In this document: positions 59,588 to 64,000 of the stretch, piece after piece
Layout of the letters: every line of letters starts with the position of its first letter
How positions within the stretch are numbered: the first letter of the stretch is position 1
Assembly: GCF_026262505.1 (NCBI RefSeq)
Contig: NC_067206.1
Span: 930,001 to 994,000 of the forward strand
Origin: Trichomonas vaginalis G3
Lineage: Eukaryota; Parabasalia; Trichomonadida; Trichomonadidae
Reading direction: 5' to 3'
Length of the DNA stretch: 64,000 nt
Notes under the pieces: model-generated
The model's database searches: none
Told to the model about the DNA's origin: nothing
The model's input: only the letters and a program-made list of their open reading frames with translations
Translations under genes and position numbers: made by a program

Positions 59588-60606
59588 ATGACCCAAAAAT
59601 ATATTTTAGGTGAAGAGGTGAGATTTCACCTCTTTTTTCACCTCATTTCTCACCTCTTGAATTTTCATGAATTTCTTCGTAAAGACTTTGTTAAGACTTC
59701 TTCATCTAATTTCTCATGAACTTTCTTGTCTATGTTTTGTTGAGATTTCTTCGTAAAGACTTTGTTGAGATTTCTTCGTAAAGACTTTGTTGAGATTTCT
59801 TCGTAAAGACTTTGTTGAGATTTCTTCGTAAATGACCCTAGTAGTATATTTTTGGTGTAAATTTCATGAAAATTCAAGAGGGTGAAAAATTAGGTGAAAA
59901 ACAGGTGAAATCTCACCTCTTCACCTAAACTTATTTTTGGTGTAAATTTCATGAAAATTCAAGAGGTGAGAAAAGAGGTGAAAAAACAGGTGAAATCTCA
60001 CCTCTTCACCTAAACATTATTTTTGGTGTAAAATTCATGAAAATTCACGAGGTGAAAAATTAGGTGAAAAAACAGGTGAAATCTCACCTCTTCACCTAAA
60101 CATTATTTTTGGTCATTTACACTCATTACGAAGAAGTCTTGACAAAACATTTACGAAGAAGTCTTGACAAAACATTTACGAAGAAGTCTTGACAAAACAT
60201 TTACGAAGAAGTCTTGACAAAACATTTACGAAGAAGAAGTTCTTGACAAAACATTTACGATGAAGTTTTGACAAAGTCTTTACGATGAAATCTTGACAAA
60301 GTCTTTACGATGAAATCTTGACAAAGTCTTTACGATGAAATTCATGAAAATTCAAGAGGTGAAAAATGAGGTGAAAAAACAGGTGAAATCTCACCTCTTC
60401 ACCTAAAATATATTTTTATTGAATTCTGTATAATATTCTGAGTAATATGACAGATGTTTATATAACACTTTCTCCGGTTTATAGGACCTCTCTCATATTC
60501 TATCTTGTCATATCAAAACTCATAGTCATGTTTGTCCTCTAAGACTTCATTTATACTAAACATCTTCAGGGCTAGAAGGCACGAAGTGCCTGGAAGCCCC
60601 ACTCCC

Positions 60607-60632
<26 letters not shown>
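59588..60632. repeat. Element 2 right terminal inverted repeat
   Basis: This is the inverted partner of 36361-37445 and ends in T26. From inside out it holds the KilA-N-derived stretch, TTCGTAAAGAC tandem copies, four or more dyad units, the methyltransferase fragment (about 60463-60545), the GGCACGAAGTGCC hairpin and the homopolymer. The two arms look nearly identical apart from the number of 22-25-bp repeat copies. Confidence 0.9.
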
Positions 60633-60637
<5 letters not shown>

Positions 60638-60638
60638 A

Positions 60639-61965
60639 TATAAGGTGAGTGTTCGATTGTTTTTTTACAGGGAGAATTCAAACAAATTTGAATAGGATTG
60701 AATGATCGGATTCAAAATCCGTTTTTTCCACAAAATTAAGTATCAAGTAATATAATTGATTAATATTTTTACTAAATAAAATTCTATTCCACGATCATTT
60801 TGATTGAAATTTTGAATACATCATACAATAAAATGATTATATCGAATTACATTTTTAGTCTGAGTCTACTCTGATAAAGTTGTTTTACATTTTTTGATCG
60901 CGATCATTTCACTTTAACTCTAATTCGAGATAATAATATTGTAATAATCCTGATGCTATGATTTACGATCAATATTATTGAATTGATATGCAACAGCCTT
61001 TCAGGCGTCAAAAATTTTCTCACTGGGTTTTCGTCTATCAATCCCAGCTCATTATATACGCAACCAATCAAAAATCTGATATGGGAGTCCAAGGCTAACT
61101 TTTTGTTGTCTACCTAATAAAAGAGGAAGCAGCATTAGTGAGAATAATCGCAAATATTCAATTTAAATTATCTTTTTATTCTTAATTTAAAGTGACAAAA
61201 AGAATAAAAAACCTATTCTAAGGCATGTTGTTATGTAAATGAGACTAGACATTATATTTTATGTTATGAAAAAAAAATATTTAGAATTTTAGAACAAAAT
61301 AAATAGAAAAAATAGCATAACTTATGGATGTGCGTATATTAAATTTAATAAATTAAGAGAAATTATTTTTGGCGCCAAAATTATTCGTTAACTCTCAAAT
61401 TTTTCTGAGTCAATAAGCCGCCAAAAAAGTGTCATTTCTTTATAGGAAAGGAAACCTATTTGACGAACAATCCGGACACTAGTGCCTCAGCGAATTTCCC
61501 CAAACCCACCAATCCCCTCCCTGCTGTTGTGCACCATCGATGGAAAGTAAGTCATCAATAGTCTCTTTTCCTTATTTCAAGCTAACGTTAGATCATTCAT
61601 GAAAGAAATCATTGCCTTTCATCAGAGACTTTCGTTATAACTGCACTGCTCTCAAGTTCATCTTGAGAAATTTACGTAATAACTGAATTCCCAAAGTTCT
61701 CTAGGTGATCCAAAACACTGTAGCTGCTTGAACTTTGGACGAGCCTCGCACCCCAGAGAATAGAAATCCCAATCTTGCTCATGTTTAGTTGAATTAGTCT
61801 GCAGCAGTACAGCTCTGATACCACAAGATCGTGATGTATACAAAGTCACAACGCTATTTGATTCAACAGCTAGCTAGTTTTGACATCAAATTGCAAAATT
61901 TGACTTCGTTATGAGCTCTTTGTAGCAAAAATACATTACACTTAAAGACTAGTTGCTAGACTGTA
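60639..61965. other. Host spacer between elements 2 and 3
   Basis: About 1.3 kb with no convincing gene. A ~70-codon minus-strand frame at 60904-61113 (with DSHIRFLIGCVYNELGLIDE) looks somewhat protein-like but has no ATG, so it may be a gene scrap. Around 61370-61560 the base composition is less AT-rich (GGCGCC, CCCCTCCCTGC) without a recognised feature. No tRNA or rRNA was seen. Confidence 0.4.
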
Positions 61966-62250
61966 GTAGTTTGTTCGTATATATCTATTTTTCCCCAACG
62001 TATTGCATACTACATTTTGACAAGACTTGCAACCTTATAGTAACAGTTAGTATACATATCATGCGTACGGAGGCACTGCGCGCCTCCTTACCCATTATAT
62101 GTGAATTTGACACTTTACGAAACCGTTAACGTATATTTTACAACACAAACGACAACACTAACTTAACCTTAAATATTTACAAAGCCACCAACCACTTCAC
62201 CTCACTAACGTTTTCACAAACGACTTCACTACTGTAAAAAATAAACGTTC

Positions 62251-62577
62251 TCACTTACAAAAGTATTGCAACTCCTCCCATTGCTGTGCTTCACACAATA
62301 CTTCATATTCTTCAGTATCGCTGCTGTCGCTCCAATCGTCAGAGTCAAAGTCACTGTCAAAATAAATGTTAGTAAGTTTTGACAAAGCTAATGAAACACG
62401 TTTACCGTTTGTATCTATTGCTTGTATAAACTTTCCATTCTTCATTCCTTCATAAACGCTCAAACTAACTTTACCCTTTCTCCCTCGTATCTGATAGAAT
62501 GTATTTTCACGAGGAACGAAGAACAAATTCTTGAACTCATGACCGTTGTAGTTTGTTATCTCAATAGTTTTCGTCAT
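62251..62577 (-). CDS. Stand-alone copy of the HNH-associated C-terminal domain
   Basis: This intact 108-aa protein has its ATG at 62577. The first ~70 residues (TIEITNYNGHEFKNLFFV, TFYQIRGRKGKVSLSVY, IDTNGKRVSLALSKLTNIY) align with the C-terminal domain of the HNH nuclease at 52207 (EITDYGEHTFEFYYY, DTDGKCVHIRLNKFKKLYG). An acidic Ser/Asp tail follows (FDSDFDSDDWSDSSDTEE). The nuclease core is absent. It may be a DNA-binding module on its own, a regulator, or a remnant. Confidence 0.55.
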   Translation of the reverse strand: MTKTIEITNYNGHEFKNLFFVPRENTFYQIRGRKGKVSLSVYEGMKNGKFIQAIDTNGKRVSLALSKLTNIYFDSDFDSDDWSDSSDTEEYEVLCEAQQWEELQYFCK

Positions 62578-62651
62578 TTATATAAAAATAAACTTAAAAA
62601 TTAATGATATCACCACCCTCACACGTATGAAAACATAGCACAAAAATAAAT

Positions 62652-62704
62652 TTAGGTGAAGTGGTGAAATCTCACATCTTTTTTCACCCGGTTTTTCACC
62701 CTGT
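62652..62704. repeat. GGTGA/TCACC unit in element 3
   Basis: The sequence AGGTGAAGTGGTGAAATCTC followed by three TCACC-like words is a diverged member of the dyad family that fills element 2 control regions. It lies just upstream of the ATG at 62577. Confidence 0.7.
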
Positions 62705-62717
62705 TGAATTCATTGCT

Positions 62718-62951
62718 TTATAACTCTCTTCCTTTCTCCAACTCTTCTAACTTCTTCTTAAGTTCAGCAATGTTGTCCTCATGAAGTTTAATCTTTCTCA
62801 AAATTCCTTCTCTATCTAATGGTTGCTTTATCTTTCAAACTGAACTCTACCATCCTTCATAGTATGAATGTAAAAACCTTCTGGAATAGTTCCTGATTTA
62901 ATGTATTCTACCAAAAATTTTTTTCATTGCTTCAGTGACTTTATTTGTCAT
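62718..62951 (-). pseudogene. Small coiled-coil gene with frameshifts, element 3
   Basis: From the ATG at 62951 it reads MTNKVTEAMKK and shifts in an A6 run into VEYIKSGTIPEGFYIHTM. It shifts again into QPLDREGILRKIKLHEDN and ends in a heptad coil (IAELKKKLEELEKGREL) at 62718. The unbroken product would be about 76 residues. Function unknown. Confidence 0.5.
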
Positions 62952-63000
62952 TTCAATCAAATAAAAATTTTAATATTAAATAAAAAATAACGTTATTTTT

Positions 63001-63462
63001 TCAGTAAGGAAACGCAGGAGTTTTACGATTTATTTGAGGAGTAGGTTCTGGTTTAAATGTTGGAGTCGGTTTATGAGTTGACTTTTGAACAGGAGTTTGT
63101 ACTTCCATAGGTTCAGGAGTCATTGAAGGTTTTGCTTGTGAAGGCGTTGGTTTTGCTTGTGAAGGCGTTGGAGTTTGTTTAACTTCAGCTACTTCAGTAT
63201 TATTTACAACATTTGCTTTATTTCTTTTCAACATCATAACTGCTCCTGCTGTAGCTAGCAAACCTAGTGGGAGACCATATCTTATATAAGGACTTGACCA
63301 AATGCTATTTTTGACAGGAGCTGGTGGAACAACTAACCTTGGTGAGACTGCTCTTTGCCATTGTGCAGCTCGTAAGAAATATTCAATAGGTGCTCCATAA
63401 TCGTTTGGTAAAGTTTGTTTCATAGATGGTGAAGGTTCACGAGAGCTTGATGAAGAACTCAT
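63001..63462 (-). CDS. Element 3 membrane-anchored Pro-rich protein
   Basis: This intact 153-aa protein has its ATG at 63462. A Ser-rich start (MSSSSSSREPSPS) is followed by a probable membrane span YGLPLGLLATAGAVMML near residues 78-95 with a basic stop KRNKAN. A Pro/Thr/Lys repeat tail follows, with tandem TPSQAKP. The layout suggests a type II or single-pass protein with an extended domain, possibly a virion membrane or spike-stalk protein. Family unknown. Confidence 0.5.
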   Translation of the reverse strand: MSSSSSSREPSPSMKQTLPNDYGAPIEYFLRAAQWQRAVSPRLVVPPAPVKNSIWSSPYIRYGLPLGLLATAGAVMMLKRNKANVVNNTEVAEVKQTPTPSQAKPTPSQAKPSMTPEPMEVQTPVQKSTHKPTPTFKPEPTPQINRKTPAFPY

Positions 63463-63492
63463 TTATAAGCTTTAAAAATAAACGTTCATCCT

Positions 63493-64000
63493 TTATTCCT
63501 CACTGTCGTCCGTAGCTAAGTTATAGTCATCTAATCTTATTATGGGGATGCCATTAGCACGCACCTGAATGGCAAAGCAACAATCCCTCATAAATCCAAT
63601 AAGTGGCTTTGGTACATTTTCAGTTGCTAGTTCAATAGGTCCTTTAACAGACAATTTGTATGTTATTGGAGCAGTAGATGTTTGACCTTGCTGGAAGCAA
63701 AAGTCCACTTCTGTTGGAAAACCACATAAGAAATGTGTGTTGTCATAGCTATCCCATTTATGTTCCACACTACCATCATCCACCAATGACCTCATAACAT
63801 CTTCATTAAATCCTATCATATCATTGTTTGTATTGCAAGCGTTCGCAACCATTTCATAAAATACAGGTCCATATGATTTTTTCATGTTCTGCAGGCATAT
63901 TTCCATAAGCTCCCATGGAAAGCTGAAGATATTTAAACTTAGGGTTCTCAAAATTAACATAATAGTTGTCTTTCTTTCTAAATAGTGCCCAAATACTTTT
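63493..64000 (-). pseudogene. C-terminal part of a capsid-type protein, element 3, partial and frameshifted
   Basis: The stop is at 63493-63495. The frame is open to about 63915 (KKSYGPVFYEMVANACN, WDSYDNTHFLCGFPTEVDF, APITYKLSVKGPIELATEN, FAIQVRANGIPIIRLDDY). Beyond an A6 run near 63890 the coding look continues in another phase to the window edge (NYYVNFENPKFKYLQLSMG). So one indel is present and the gene runs off the window. The beta-rich C-terminus and its place after an element boundary suggest a major capsid-like protein, but I am not sure. Confidence 0.4.

Larger units (their letters stand above)
36361..60632. mobile_element. Element 2: Polinton-like element with SF3 helicase, fibre and methyltransferase
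   Basis: The ends are inverted repeats of about 1.05 kb that terminate in homopolymers: 25 A at the left and 26 T at the right. AAAGAA flanks both sides (36355-36360 and 60633-60638), a 6-bp duplication as expected for a Polinton integrase, though low complexity makes it less certain. The total is 24,272 bp. Genes for a major capsid protein, packaging ATPase and integrase define the class. No PolB is visible. A D5-like helicase is present instead. Several genes carry single-base indels (large protein, integrase, fibre, methyltransferase), while the capsid, helicase, ATPase and KilA-N genes are intact. Confidence 0.9.
62040..64000. mobile_element. Element 3: left part of a third Polinton-like element (runs off the window)
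   Basis: A hairpin GGAGGC-ACTGC-GCCTCC near 62066-62087 resembles the AGGCAC-TTC-GTGCCT hairpin near the tips of element 2. A GGTGA/TCACC unit of the element 2 family lies at about 62652-62704. Minus-strand genes with the same AT-rich leaders follow, including a protein sharing the C-terminal domain of the element 2 HNH nuclease. The exact left end is not fixed, because the other end is outside the window. An AGTAGT word at about 61967, like the element 1 tip, is another possible terminus. Confidence 0.6.

Noticed and set aside
59665-59877. 70-aa frame in the right TIR (TKKSQQ...DKKVHEKLDEE)
   Set aside because: It is a translation of the tandem repeats plus a captured KilA-N fragment, with no start context or conservation as a protein.
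60904-61113. Minus-strand frame with DSHIRFLIGCVYNELG
   Set aside because: It is short, lacks an ATG and has no neighbouring context. I kept it only as a possible gene scrap in the spacer note.
1-64000. tRNA or rRNA genes
   Set aside because: I saw no cloverleaf-like B-box or rRNA-like stretches on reading. A tRNAscan or Infernal run would be needed to be sure.

Overview
This AT-rich eukaryotic window most resembles a trichomonad (parabasalid) protist genome such as Trichomonas. The host genes appear intronless and lie close together on both strands. The rest consists of Maverick/Polinton-class giant DNA transposons plus smaller DNA transposons: a mariner, TTAA-target elements and a long foldback element. 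The species assignment is an inference from this content, not proven.

Layout. 1-9.9 kb holds host genes: a partial gene at the left edge, a two- or three-span membrane protein, a small NTF2-like protein, and a complete 2,251-aa TOR-type PI3K-related kinase on the minus strand. 9,936-30,102 is element 1, a decayed Polinton with 409-bp terminal inverted repeats (TIRs) and a 6-bp target duplication GAGATT. It carries a protein-primed type DNA polymerase B (broken), a retrovirus-like integrase (split by a mariner), a packaging ATPase (broken), an intact major capsid protein, and several small conserved genes. At least four other transposons sit inside it, including a 1.25-kb foldback element inside its right TIR. 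30.1-36.36 kb is host again: a probable type I membrane protein and a long HEAT-like protein gene broken by three frameshifts. 36,361-60,632 is element 2, a larger and better preserved Polinton-like element with about 1.05-kb TIRs that end in A/T homopolymers. 60.6-62.0 kb is host spacer. From about 62.0 kb to the right edge a third, related element begins.

Element 2 is the most interesting part. It has capsid, packaging ATPase and integrase genes like element 1. Instead of a DNA polymerase, this stretch shows a D5-like superfamily 3 helicase followed by a small acidic-tailed protein with a homologue in element 1. It also carries two KilA-N proteins, an HNH endonuclease, a D12-class adenine methyltransferase, paired candidate minor capsid proteins, small amphipathic pVI-like proteins, and a fibre gene built from phage tail-fibre repeats with a phage-collar-like tip. 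A family of GGTGA/TCACC dyad repeats and TTCGTAAA...GTCAAGAC tandem repeats sits in its TIRs and in the upstream regions of its KilA-N genes. Pieces of its own methyltransferase and KilA-N genes have been copied into the TIRs.

How the genes work together (inference). The capsid protein, penton candidates, fibre, pVI-like peptides and packaging ATPase form a virion module. The helicase and SSB-like protein (or PolB in element 1) form a replication module. The integrase and TIRs form an integration module. The KilA-N, HNH and methyltransferase genes are regulatory or accessory. Most element genes carry 1-bp indels, often at homopolymers, so both elements look mostly inactive unless some indels are assembly errors.
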